Of a stretch of DNA of 43,683 bases, positions 1-8,300 are shown in pieces. Numbering within the stretch: position 1 is the first letter of the stretch; each line of letters starts with the position of its first letter. Origin of the DNA: CAYUAI01 sp964442745 (GTDB taxonomy: Bacteria; Pseudomonadota; Gammaproteobacteria; S012-40); NCBI GenBank assembly GCA_964442745.1, contig CAYUAI010000029.1, forward strand, positions 1-43,683, given 5' to 3'. A program made the position numbers and the translations under genes. Below the pieces are notes generated by a model. That model did not search any database, had not been told where the DNA came from, and saw nothing but the letters and a program-made list of their open reading frames with translations.

Positions 1-1
1 A

Positions 2-94
2 CCCACGTTGATGGCACGGAGGTCGGCTTTGGGGGTGGGAAGTCATTATGTCTATACGGCATCGACACTGAGTGTAAATTACGATTATGGGTAA
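2..94 (+). other. possible 3' end of an upstream ORF
   Basis: An open frame runs in from the window edge and stops at TAA 92-94, overlapping the acetyltransferase start. The last residues (TLSVNYDYG) would suit a terminal beta-strand of an outer-membrane barrel, but about 30 codons are too few to judge. No other signal is seen in the first 86 bases. Confidence 0.15.
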
Positions 95-650
95 AATTAT
101 TGAGCTTAAAACGGATCGACTTATATTAAGACAATGGAGGAAAAATGATTTTCCAGCATTTGCCACAATGAATGCTGATCCGCTTGTAATGGAATACTAC
201 CCGAGCACTTTAAGTGAAGATGAAAGTAACACAATGGCTCATAAACTTGAGTCCCTGATATTAGAACGGTCTTGGGGATTCTGGGCAGTCGAAACTATTA
301 TAGGGAATAAATTTATTGGCTTTGCTGGGTTACATAAGCCGACATATGAGTTGCCAGTAACTCCATGTGTTGAAGTTGGGTGGCGGTTAGGGAAGGAGTA
401 TTGGGGAAATGGATATGCTACGGAAGCAGCTAAGGCATCACTTGAATTTGCATTTGAGGAGCTTAGTTTAAATGAAGTCTATTCCTTTACTTCTATTTCA
501 AATATAAAATCACGACTAGTTATGGAGCGCCTGAATATGCAAGATATAGATGAGAATTTTGAGCATCCAATAATTCCAGAAGGTCATTCACTCAGAGAGC
601 ATGTCTTGTATAGAATAACCAAAGAACAATGGATAAATAATGCCGCATAA
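87..650 (+). CDS. GNAT family N-acetyltransferase (RimJ/RimL type)
   Basis: This 187-residue protein is a single GNAT domain of the Acetyltransf_3 (RimJ/RimL) type, which moves an acetyl group from acetyl-CoA to an amine. The start is typical (TDRLILRQW, residues 9-17). The central strand EVGWRLGKEYWGNGYATEA carries the W-G-x-G-Y-A-T-E-A acetyl-CoA pyrophosphate loop, and an SxxNxxSxxVMERL-like stretch follows. Length is normal for the family. No clear Shine-Dalgarno precedes ATG 87. The stop codon lies inside an attC-like sequence, as in integron gene cassettes, so the gene may have arrived as a cassette. Substrate unknown; both a ribosomal-protein acetyltransferase and a small-molecule acetyltransferase are possible. 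Confidence 0.85.
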   Translation: MGKIIELKTDRLILRQWRKNDFPAFATMNADPLVMEYYPSTLSEDESNTMAHKLESLILERSWGFWAVETIIGNKFIGFAGLHKPTYELPVTPCVEVGWRLGKEYWGNGYATEAAKASLEFAFEELSLNEVYSFTSISNIKSRLVMERLNMQDIDENFEHPIIPEGHSLREHVLYRITKEQWINNAA

Positions 651-677
651 CAATCCCGGTTATGGGCGGCGTTAGGG
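645..677 (+). repeat. degenerate, shortened attC-like site
   Basis: GCATAAC (645-651) at the stop codon of the acetyltransferase and GTTAGGG (671-677) resemble the outer inverse-core and core boxes (RYYYAAC ... GTTRRRY) of integron attC sites, and GGCGGCGTTAGG looks like the usual 3' end. The whole is only 33 bp, against roughly 57 bp or more for working attC sites, so the middle is probably deleted. No integrase gene is in the window. Confidence 0.4.
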
Positions 678-708
678 CTACACAAACTATTAACGAGGAG
701 AAATAAGA

Positions 709-879
709 TGAAAGAAACAGGTGTCTATGGTTCCATTTATACCAGAATAAGGGAGTTAAATTTTTGTGGTACTGATTTCGATCCAAGCATAAGTGAACTT
801 GCATGGGAGCTTATGATTTCGAGACACTATGGTGGAGCAATTTTTTACCATCAAGTAATGAAAAGGGATTTGAAATAGT
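709..879 (+). pseudogene. 5' part of a frameshifted gene (continues at 803-1264)
   Basis: ATG 709 has the best ribosome-binding site of this region (CGAGGAG seven bases upstream). It opens a 56-codon frame that stops at 877-879. After the T6 run at 841-846 its partner frame takes over. Adding a single T there would join it to the 803-1264 frame and give one protein of about 184 residues. The broken end may be a real mutation or a homopolymer sequencing error. Its sequence (KETGVYGSIYTRIRELNF) is not one I recognise. Confidence 0.5.
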
Positions 880-1264
880 TAAATATTCAGCTTTGGATGT
901 TGAGGTTAAGGATGATGGAGTAACTGTAGATGATTTATGGGAATGCACAAAAGAGCATTATGGTTTAACAGCGGCTACGGGAGTTATTGGTGCTGCCAGT
1001 ATCCCTATAAAAAAAATAAAATTAGATTACAGGGTCCATCCGGGCGCAAGTGAATACACAAGTTTATCCAGTCATATTGGTCTGAAATTTTCCCCCAGAA
1101 CAAATTTTCGATCTGGTTCTGCATCTGCAAATGCTGCGAAAAGAGTATTTGGCATGACTAGAGTTTTTGGAATTATAGGCCGAGCACTACCATTTTCCGC
1201 CGTTGGATTAGCTGTGTTTGATGCTATTAGCATTGGCCAATGCGTGTATAAAAAGAACAATTAG
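803..1264 (+). CDS. hypothetical protein with hydrophobic C-terminal segment (3' part of frameshifted gene)
   Basis: I do not recognise the family. As it stands it is a 153-residue frame from ATG 803, preceded by GGGAG only three bases away. The more natural gene probably starts at 709 and is interrupted at the T6 run 841-846. The C-terminal third holds a glycine/alanine-rich hydrophobic stretch (FGIIGRALPFSAVGLAVFDA, about residues 123-142) followed by a cysteine and a lysine-rich end. This recalls membrane-associating segments in some polymorphic toxin-like proteins, but that is an inference from pattern only. The DUF1493-like gene begins nine bases after its stop, so the two probably form one unit. 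Confidence 0.55.
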   Translation: MGAYDFETLWWSNFLPSSNEKGFEIVKYSALDVEVKDDGVTVDDLWECTKEHYGLTAATGVIGAASIPIKKIKLDYRVHPGASEYTSLSSHIGLKFSPRTNFRSGSASANAAKRVFGMTRVFGIIGRALPFSAVGLAVFDAISIGQCVYKKNN

Positions 1265-1273
1265 GACGCGCAA

Positions 1274-1552
1274 ATGACTAATGATGAATTAAGGCGAGAA
1301 TCAGTTATCAAAGATGTTATTGCTATTTTTATAGATGTAATAGGTTTTCTTACTGACGATGAAAAAAAGATGGTTAATAAAGATACCCATATTATAAAGG
1401 ATTTTAACGTGGATGGTGATGATGCTATAGAAGTTGATATGGCGCTAGAAAAATATTTCTCAGTAAAGCTTAGTATCGAAGACTGGGGGAACGCGGTTTT
1501 AATTCATGAAATTGCAGATGTGATTATTAAAAAAATGGATGAAAACCCCTAA
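1274..1552 (+). CDS. DUF1493-like acyl-carrier-protein-fold protein
   Basis: This 92-residue acidic protein resembles the DUF1493 family, which has an acyl-carrier-like four-helix fold. The helix-II region reads DFNVDGDDAIEVDMALEKYF (residues 50-69), closely parallel to the ACP core around D-S-L-D. The serine that would carry phosphopantetheine is replaced (D-G-D-D), so it probably does not carry an acyl chain in the usual way. The SD before ATG 1274 is weak. It sits nine bases after the frameshifted hydrophobic-tail gene and is probably co-expressed with it. Its stop abuts the group II intron relic. Function unknown; it may be a binding partner of the upstream protein. Confidence 0.65.
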   Translation: MTNDELRRESVIKDVIAIFIDVIGFLTDDEKKMVNKDTHIIKDFNVDGDDAIEVDMALEKYFSVKLSIEDWGNAVLIHEIADVIIKKMDENP

Positions 1553-1660
1553 TCGGGTAGCCGAGGGTCTCTAACCCTCAGCCCCACAACACCCTGCATG
1601 CGGCTCCGCACAGGGCGTTTCATTTAGGATGGTCAAGCGCAATTCATCCATCGCATAACG
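1552..1660 (-). mobile_element. group II intron 3'-end relic (domain V/VI-like)
   Basis: Read on the minus strand, this stretch has nested stems CCCTG/CAGGG and TGCGG/CCGCA, then TGTGGGG, then a GAGGGT/ACCCTC hairpin, and ends in CTACCCGAT. That order matches the domain V and VI end of bacterial group II introns as I remember it. No intron-encoded reverse transcriptase or 5' end is present, so it is a relic. The boundary falls at 1551/1552, overlapping the last base of the DUF1493-like stop codon. Confidence 0.5.
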
Positions 1661-1705
1661 TATAAAGCCCCTGAGATTTCAGAAACGGATTAGATGGAGA
1701 TAAGA

Positions 1706-1795
1706 GGTCAAGTATCATATTGAGTGGTATGAAATTTTAGATGTGCGATAAATAATAAAAGATAAAGAGTGAAACAGTTAATATGATACTTGACC
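1706..1795. repeat. 90-bp MITE/REP-like inverted-repeat element
   Basis: Perfect 16-bp inverted repeats at 1706-1721 (GGTCAAGTATCATATT) and 1780-1795 flank a 58-base AT-rich centre with no coding capacity. Recognisable merA coding sequence begins within about ten bases of the right arm, so the element marks the breakpoint that removed most of merA. Confidence 0.65.
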
Positions 1796-2197
1796 CCTTT
1801 CACTATTGATTTATCCGTCATGCCAGCGGTGGTATTTACTACCCCACAAGTGGCGACGGTAGGGTTGACAGAAAAACAAGCCACACAGCAGGGAATAGAT
1901 GTTGGCAGTCGTACGTTAGATCTAGAAAATGTGCCACGCGCCTTAGCCAATTTTGATACACGTGGTTTTATTAAGTTAGTGGCAGAGAAATCAACGGGGC
2001 GTATTGTTGGTTGTCAAATACTGGCCGGTGAAGCGGGCGAAGTGATACAAACCGCTGCTTTAGCTATTCACAATAATATGACCATTGATGATTTAGCCAA
2101 TCAATTGTTTCCTTATCTTACCATGGTGGAAGGGTTAAAGTTATGTGCACAGACCTTTAACAAAGATATGAAACAACTGTCATGTTGTGCAGGATAA
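1796..2197 (+). pseudogene. merA: mercuric reductase MerA, C-terminal fragment
   Basis: About 130 residues match the C-terminal end of mercuric ion reductase, the flavoenzyme that reduces Hg(II) to Hg(0) with NADPH. The conserved run LDLENVPRALANFDTRGFIK, the segment around LFPYLTMVEGLKL and the final C-C-A-G are all visible; the terminal cysteine pair hands Hg(II) to the active site. The FAD- and NADPH-binding parts and the redox-active pair are missing, cut off at the inverted-repeat element ending at 1795. A TTG at 1790 could start translation, but no functional enzyme could result. Confidence 0.9.
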
Positions 2198-2203
2198 CGT
2201 TTT

Positions 2204-2278
2204 ATGAAACCTTATACCATATCAAGGCTTGCAGAAGAGGCCGGTGTTAGTACAAGTATTGTCCGCGTTTATGAATAA
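2204..2278 (+). pseudogene. MerD-like N-terminal fragment
   Basis: Six bases after merA, ATG 2204 opens a 24-codon frame (MKPYTISRLAEEAGVSTSIV) matching the helix-turn-helix start of MerD, the co-regulator that usually follows merA. It ends at TAA 2276-2278, overlapping the start of the decayed merR. The merA-merD order is the normal mer order, so this is the truncated tail of a mer operon. Confidence 0.6.
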
Positions 2279-2667
2279 TAATGTCTTATTAACCATTGGA
2301 AAATTCGATGCTACGACCGAGGTTAACATCGAAACGATTCGCTACTATCAACGCCTGGGATTAATCAATGAGCCACCGAAGCCATTGAGTGGATTCCGAG
2401 TATATCCAACCTAATCGTCTGAGATTCATCAGACGTGCCCAGTAGCTTGGGTTTACACTGAAAGAAATTCATGAATTGCTGGATCTTGGTGATGGTCATT
2501 GTCGAGAAGTCCAAGTTTTAACGAAGCAAAAATTAGAAAAAATCGATTCTTAGATGAAAGACCTCAAAGCGATGCGTAAAGCATTAAATGCATTGCTTAC
2601 TCAATGCGAGCTTGACGAAACCCCGGATATTCATTGTGCCCTGATTGATTCATTGAATAAGCCATGA
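2271..2667 (+). pseudogene. MerR-family (mercury-type) regulator, decayed
   Basis: Pieced together across frames, this encodes a MerR-like protein: a start region (LLTIGKF), the recognition helix (NIETIRYYQRLGLI), then a frameshift near 2400-2414, RFIRRAQ, LGFTLKEIHELLDLGDGHC, and a C-terminal cysteine pair in CELDETPDIHC. The three cysteines sit about where MerR binds Hg(II). It is broken by the frameshift and by two in-frame TAG codons (2443-2445 and 2551-2553), each one base from the expected AAG lysine codon. In classical operons merR is divergent from the structural genes; here it lies downstream on the same strand, so the locus was also rearranged. Confidence 0.8.
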
Positions 2668-2672
2668 TGATC

Positions 2673-2699
2673 GCATAATACTCATTATGCCCGTTTTTT
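2673..2699 (+). terminator. intrinsic terminator after the mer relic
   Basis: GCATAAT (2673-2679) and ATTATGC (2684-2690) pair around a four-base loop and are followed by CCGTTTTTT. The stem is AT-rich, so strength is moderate. From here to 2994 I see no gene, only an AT-rich leader for the barrel protein. Confidence 0.55.
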
Positions 2700-2994
2700 G
2701 ATCTGACCATTGATATTGCTGAAAACTCAGGGTTGATATGGATGTCATTCTGGTCTGTTCTAAAATAACCACATTAAGTCCACCACCATTCGCTCACCAC
2801 GCTCTCACACCGATGTGTCATTCACGATATTTTTTAATAATCAATATGTTAAAGTATCTATTAACGCTGGGGTGCTGAAGGTAAATGTGTAAGAAAAAAT
2901 TTGCTTTCATCATACTATTGTATTACGATTCGTAAATTCGTCATACTTAGTGATTTTAGATGGCAAGGTCAATCACTTTGCGAAGGAGTGGATA

Positions 2995-4023
2995 ATGAAT
3001 GAAAATTATAACAAACTCGTGACAATTCTGGCCCTTGTGTTTAGTTCTGGAGCCGTATTCGCGCATGGTGAATCCATTCGTGGTGGTGGGGGAGGAAGCA
3101 TTAATGCTGTTGGTGCCACCATCCTGAAAGAGAAAGTAATCGGTTTACGCTGGGATGCTCGACGTTATGATGTCTTCACCGATGCGGAAATGGTGCAATT
3201 TAAACGTGATCGTGAAGATGTGCATATGCACAGTGCTGAAGATGCCTATTTTTTATCGTTTGGCTTCCCTGTATCAGATAATATGGATATCAGTATTTTA
3301 ACGCAGTACAACAATTTCAAAAAATTTAAAGATAATGGTGACGATTTTGCCAATAATTGTTTTGCAGAGGCAAATTTACAGAATGATGCTGACAGCGAGC
3401 TAGCTAAGTGCCTATCACCCACCGATGACTCACCCGGTTTGGGAGATACGTTAGTCACCGGTCGATATCGTTTTTACCGTTCCCATGATCATCAAATTGC
3501 CTCTATTTTTGGTATCATTGTGCCAACCGGGAAAATAACCAATTTGACCGATAACGGTGAAATTATTGGTACGCATAATCAGCCTGGGAGCGGTGCAGTT
3601 ACTTTTCAAGGGGGGCTGGGATATAACGGTCATCTCCATCAATTAAGCAAAATTGATATCACCGCTAATGTTATCTTTCGTGCCAATACACAAGGTGCAA
3701 AACAATTTCGCAGCGGTAATTCTATGCAAGCTGACCTAGCCTTTAGTCATGTTTTTGGGGATTTTATCCCTATGATTGAGTTTAATTATATTAAGTTCTT
3801 GAAAGATCTTGAAAATGACGAAGTCAAAAAAAATAGCGGTGGGCAAAGTCTCGCAATCTCGCCAGGCATGGCTTATAGTGTGACTAAAAAACTCGGGGTC
3901 TATGCAAATTATTCTTTTATTTTTAATGATTTGGGTGGGATTTCTAATGATGAAAGCTATCGTTTTAGCCTCGGAGTAAGTTATGCATTTGAGTCGCCCT
4001 CTCAATCACATGATCAGCTTTAA
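2995..4023 (+). CDS. outer-membrane beta-barrel protein (MetA-pathway/transporter-like)
   Basis: I chose ATG 2995 because AAGGAG lies six bases upstream and the signal peptide (LVTILALVFSSGAVFA, then HGES) begins right after it; an upstream in-frame start at 2950 has no such support. The mature protein has alternating hydrophobic strands, aromatic girdle residues and a C-terminal strand pattern (FSLGVSYAF) typical of outer-membrane barrels of the Phenol_MetA_deg/transporter superfamily. About 342 residues is a normal length. It lies between the mer relic and the metal efflux genes and ends by overlapping the convergent TVP38-type gene by four bases. A role in metal handling is inferred from context only; a second barrel protein occurs at 15781-16605. 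Confidence 0.7.
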   Translation: MNENYNKLVTILALVFSSGAVFAHGESIRGGGGGSINAVGATILKEKVIGLRWDARRYDVFTDAEMVQFKRDREDVHMHSAEDAYFLSFGFPVSDNMDISILTQYNNFKKFKDNGDDFANNCFAEANLQNDADSELAKCLSPTDDSPGLGDTLVTGRYRFYRSHDHQIASIFGIIVPTGKITNLTDNGEIIGTHNQPGSGAVTFQGGLGYNGHLHQLSKIDITANVIFRANTQGAKQFRSGNSMQADLAFSHVFGDFIPMIEFNYIKFLKDLENDEVKKNSGGQSLAISPGMAYSVTKKLGVYANYSFIFNDLGGISNDESYRFSLGVSYAFESPSQSHDQL

Positions 4024-4685
4024 TCCTTGCTAGAACGCTTATACCCGCTTAACCATTTTGTGAGCAATGGGATTAATGTTATGCCACCTAACAAAATAAC
4101 GGTAACAGTAATTCGTTGAGTATCTGCCGATGCCATTTCACTACCAAAGTGCGCTAATAAAAAGCTTGCTGGGATAATACCAACGAAAGTCGCCATCGCA
4201 AACCGCCAAAATGTTATCGCCGTAATGCCCGCCGCATAACTGACAACATCGAAAGAAATAAAAGGAATGAGGCGGGAAACACAAACGGCCCACATAAGTG
4301 CATTCTGTGATCCTAATAACCCCAAAGATAGACGATCGCCAAAACGTTTTTTAATCATATCGTGGCCCAATAAGCGGGCAATGTAAAAAGCGATGATGGC
4401 ACCCAACAAAGCGCCGACAATCACATATATCGTGCCCCAAAAATGTCCAAAAAGTGCACCGGAGGCGAGTGCAATAGGAGCGCTAGGTAGTGGACTCATG
4501 ACAATTGCCACCGCCATGAGTCCAATAATCAACAAGGGCGCCCAAATTCCAGCCACATCAATAAAAGCACGGATGGCGGCGGCATCGGTAAACATCATCA
4601 GTGCATCATTATGTTCTAGATACCAATACAACGCGATGAGTAATGTGACTGCACAGGCACCGATTAGAAATCGAATTAATAACAT
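4020..4685 (-). CDS. TVP38/TMEM64 family membrane protein
   Basis: This is a 221-residue, multi-helix inner-membrane protein of the TVP38/TMEM64 (SNARE-associated/DedA-like) superfamily. The family core is visible: a G-x-x-FG segment (LASGALFGHFWGTIYVIVGA), the helix after it with small residues, and the conserved R-hydrophobic-P-F motif (SRLIPFISFDVVSYAAGIT). It lies 26 bases after the cytochrome c gene and probably ends the efflux transcript. Homologues often sit beside metal-resistance genes; members of the wider superfamily move lipids or ions, but the substrate here is unknown. Confidence 0.82.
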   Translation of the reverse strand: MLLIRFLIGACAVTLLIALYWYLEHNDALMMFTDAAAIRAFIDVAGIWAPLLIIGLMAVAIVMSPLPSAPIALASGALFGHFWGTIYVIVGALLGAIIAFYIARLLGHDMIKKRFGDRLSLGLLGSQNALMWAVCVSRLIPFISFDVVSYAAGITAITFWRFAMATFVGIIPASFLLAHFGSEMASADTQRITVTVILLGGITLIPLLTKWLSGYKRSSKD

Positions 4686-4711
4686 AGATCAATATCCATT
4701 CCAATGGCGAT

Positions 4712-5206
4712 TCAATTTTGAGCATCTTGGTTAATTTTATTTTGAGATTGACGTGTCTCGGCTGGCCATCGACTTTTAATATAGGCTAACACGGCCCATA
4801 TATCCTCATCTTTCAAGGTATTTTCCCAAGCGGGCATATCGCTTTGATAATTGGGCGGTGCATAGGGTGGTACTAAGCCAAATTTAGTTAGGCCAAATAA
4901 TAAGTCATCGGCATGATGCCAGGTATGGCCAGTTTTATCATGCGGAGGGGCTGGCAATCTACCATTGGGTTTGCGGACTCGCCAGTTCGGTTGACCTTCT
5001 AAATTTGCACCGTGACAAAACGAACAGAAACGTTTGTAAACTTTATCGCCCCGCTTGACTTGTTGCTGGTTATCGGGATCGGCATTGAGTGATGTTTCGG
5101 CCGCGATGACTGGAGGGATAAAAACCCCTAACGTAAATAAAACAAGTGGATTGAAAAATAAATGGATTAAGGTTTGGGATTTCAATCTTCCCGTCTTCGC
5201 TGCCAT
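4712..5206 (-). CDS. class I cytochrome c, periplasmic
   Basis: The start at 5206 is preferred because GGAG lies seven bases upstream; a longer frame from 5230 lacks this. Of 164 residues, about 36 form a signal/anchor segment. The heme-attachment motif C-S-F-C-H is at residues 61-65, and Met124 in SDMPAW is the likely sixth heme ligand. The C-terminal helix (EDIWAVLAYIKSRWP) is standard for a monoheme class I cytochrome. Several histidines lie around residues 89-98. It follows the RND pump gene after a hairpin. A cytochrome beside a pump and a copper oxidase suggests periplasmic electron transfer linked to metal oxidation, which is inference. Confidence 0.88.
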   Translation of the reverse strand: MAAKTGRLKSQTLIHLFFNPLVLFTLGVFIPPVIAAETSLNADPDNQQQVKRGDKVYKRFCSFCHGANLEGQPNWRVRKPNGRLPAPPHDKTGHTWHHADDLLFGLTKFGLVPPYAPPNYQSDMPAWENTLKDEDIWAVLAYIKSRWPAETRQSQNKINQDAQN

Positions 5207-5302
5207 AATATCTCCGTAGTGAAAAAACAACCAATTATAAACTATGGCGGATTTCTTATGTTATGAAGTTTTCAGATCTTTGGATTCTATCAAATTAACA
5301 TG

Positions 5303-5340
5303 ATGAAGAGTAACAGCAACGATTTGCCGTTACTCTTCAT
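5303..5340 (-). terminator. strong hairpin after the RND pump gene
   Basis: ATGAAGAGTAAC (5303-5314) and GTTACTCTTCAT (5329-5340) form a perfect 12-bp stem with a 14-base loop, six bases beyond the pump stop codon. No long T-run follows on the minus strand, so it may be an attenuator or RNA-stability element that lowers expression of the cytochrome and TVP38 genes. Confidence 0.5.
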
Positions 5341-5346
5341 GCGTTA

Positions 5347-8300
5347 TTATTGCGTCACTGCCAGTTTCGATTTGGAAAACCAGGCATACAACACCGGCAA
5401 TACAAATAGGGTCAACAAGGTTGAAGAGGCGAGACCACCAACCACCACCGTGGCTAACGGTCGTTGTACCTCTGAACCCACACCGGTCGCAAGCAACATC
5501 GGGGTTAAACCCAAGGCTGCAATGCTGGCGGTCATCAACACCGGTCGTAATCGAGATAACGCTCCTTCAAAAATGGCCGAGTGCAACTCGGCGCCACCTT
5601 CAAAACGTTGATTGATTGCATTAACCATCACCACACCATTGAGTACTGCTACACCAAAAAGCGCAATAAAACCAATGGAACCGGGTACCGAGAGATATTG
5701 CCCCGTGTAAAAAAGGGCCGCAATGCCGCCGATGAGAGCCAGTGGCACATTAAGCATAATCAGTGCCGCCTGTCCAACGGAGTGAAAGGCGAAATAGAGC
5801 AATAAAAAAATTAAGCCTAAGGATAGAGGCACGACAATCATTAAACGCGCTTGAGCACGTTGTTGATTTTCAAATTGTCCACCAAATACCACAGAGTAAC
5901 CCGTCGGTAATTTGATTTCGTCGTTAATACGTTGTTGTAACTCAGCGACTAGGCCACCCATATCACGACCTTCAACGTTTGACTGTATTACGACTCGGCG
6001 CTGTACATCATCGCGGCGTATTTGTGGTGGTCCAGACTCGATGCGTACTTGAGCGACTTCCCCTAACGACACCCAGGCTCCATTAGGCGCTTGCAAAATC
6101 AAACTGCGAATGGCTTCCACACTGTTACGATAGGCTTCATCCAGGCGGACATAGATATCGTATCGCTCATTGCCTTTAATGACTTGCCCAGCTTCCTGAC
6201 CTCCGATGGAATCGGATACCAGATCCATCACTTGAGCAACGGAAATACCATATCGTGCCAATTTTTCTCGATTGGGCCGTACTGATAATTGGGCCTCACC
6301 ACCAATTTGCTCCATTTCTACCCCTCGTGTTCCTTCCACTTTACGCACCAAGGCCTCAATTTCTTTGCCCGTTTTTTCCAGTTGGTTGAGGTTAGGGCCA
6401 AACAATTTAATTGCTAATTGTGCCTTAACGCCAGAAAGAAGCTCATCCACACGGGTAGCGATAGGCTGTGAAAAAGAAAATAAAAGACCGGGATGCACCG
6501 ACATTTTTTCTTCCATCAGGGCTTGTAGAGCTTTACGATTCGGCGCACTGGTCCATTCGGAAACCGGTTTTAGGCCAACAAAAATTTCTACATTAGATAC
6601 GGGTTCAGGATCACCGCCAATTTCTGCGCGCCCAATACGACTGAATGTATAAAGTGCCTCAGGAAATGTCATTAATTGTTGTTCCAGTTTGTGGGCGACA
6701 GTCAGGGACGTATCCAAACTGGAAGAGGGTGCCAAGGTCACTCGAATATTAAGCGTGCCTTCTTCTAGCTCAGGCACAAATTCGGTGCCAAGATAAGGTA
6801 CCAGTGCTAACGATGCCACAAACAAAACTAAGGCACTGCCAATCACAAACCAGCGGCTTTTTAATGCGCCCCTGAGCAAAAACCGATAACTTTTCTCCAA
6901 TGGATACATAATCGGACTATTTTTATGCTTGATCGCACGCCGAAAGAAATACGTCGCCAGCGCCGGTACCACGACTAAGGCCACCAATAAGGAGGCTAGC
7001 ATGGCCAGTACAATAGAAATAGCCATGGGTTGAAAAAGTTTGCCTTCGACGCCTTCTAAAGTAAACAAGGGAGCAAAAACAATAATGATGATCATCACGG
7101 CAAAAAACACCGGTCTACCCACTTCCCGAGCGGCCTCTTGAATGCGTAACGCCATCCCATGGGTGTCTTGTGCTGATTTATAAGGATGTGGTTCACCCTC
7201 ACTGCGTTGTTGTGCCTCTGCATGATGTTCGGCATCGGGCTGAGTTAAATGACTAAAAATGTGTTCCATCATAACGACTGAACCATCGACCATCATGCCA
7301 ATGGCAATCGCTAGTCCACCCAGTGACATTAAATTGGCGGAAATTCCCCACTGAGCCATGACCATCAATGCCAACAAAATGGAAATAGGTACGGAAATTA
7401 ATACTAAAAAACTGGCGCGGAGATTAAGCAGAAACAACATCAAAATGACGACGATGAGTACAAAGGCTTCCAATAAAGCTTTGCTCACGGTATTGACGGC
7501 TTGTTGCACTAATTCTGATTGGTCATACACAACTTCAAAGGTAACCCCATCAGGCAATGCCATTTGGATAGCTGGCAATCGGTCGTTAATGCCATCAATC
7601 GCTGCTTTAGTATTAGCGCCCATGCGCTTAAGTACGACACCGGCGACCACTTCTCCCTTCGGAACAGGGGTACCGTTAGCATCACGTCGTGTCATGGTGA
7701 CTGCACCTTGGCGAATCTCTGGACCAAAAGCCACCGTCGCCACATCACTCACCCGTACGGCAATGCCATCCACATCTTTCAGCGGAATATTACCAATGTC
7801 CTGCAAACCCGCTTGATCGCTGCGTAGCCAACCTACGCCGCGAATCACTAATTGTTCCGCGCCGCGATCAAGGTACCATCCTCCGGCATTACGATTATTT
7901 GCCTCAATGGCTTCGGCCACTAGATCGCTTGTCAAGCCGTAGGCTAGTAAACGTTGGGGATTCAATTGTACCTGATATTGACGCACTTCACCGCCAAAGG
8001 AGAGCACTTCTGTGACCCCATCGATCGGCATCAGCAATAGCTTTACCACCCAATCATTGAGGCTGCGCAGTGCAATCGCATCATATTTTGTTTCATCTTC
8101 TGACAACAAAACATATTGGTACATTTGGCCAAGCCCTGAGGTATTCGGTCCCATAGCGGGTGTGCCAATGCCATCAGGGATTTGTTCTTTAGCTATTTGT
8201 AAACGCTCAAAAACCAATTGGCGCGCAAAATAAATACCGGTACCTTCCTTGAACACGACAGTGATGACGGAAAGACCGGTCTTAGAAATAGAACGTACTT

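Noticed and set aside
2443..2553. Two in-frame TAG codons in merR as a sign of stop-codon recoding
   Set aside because: TAG is used as a normal stop at other genes here (for example at 1264 and 13673), and merR also has a frameshift, so decay is the simpler explanation.
5300..5615. Plus-strand open frames opposite the RND pump gene
   Set aside because: They are antisense shadows of a well-supported pump gene and have no protein-like features.
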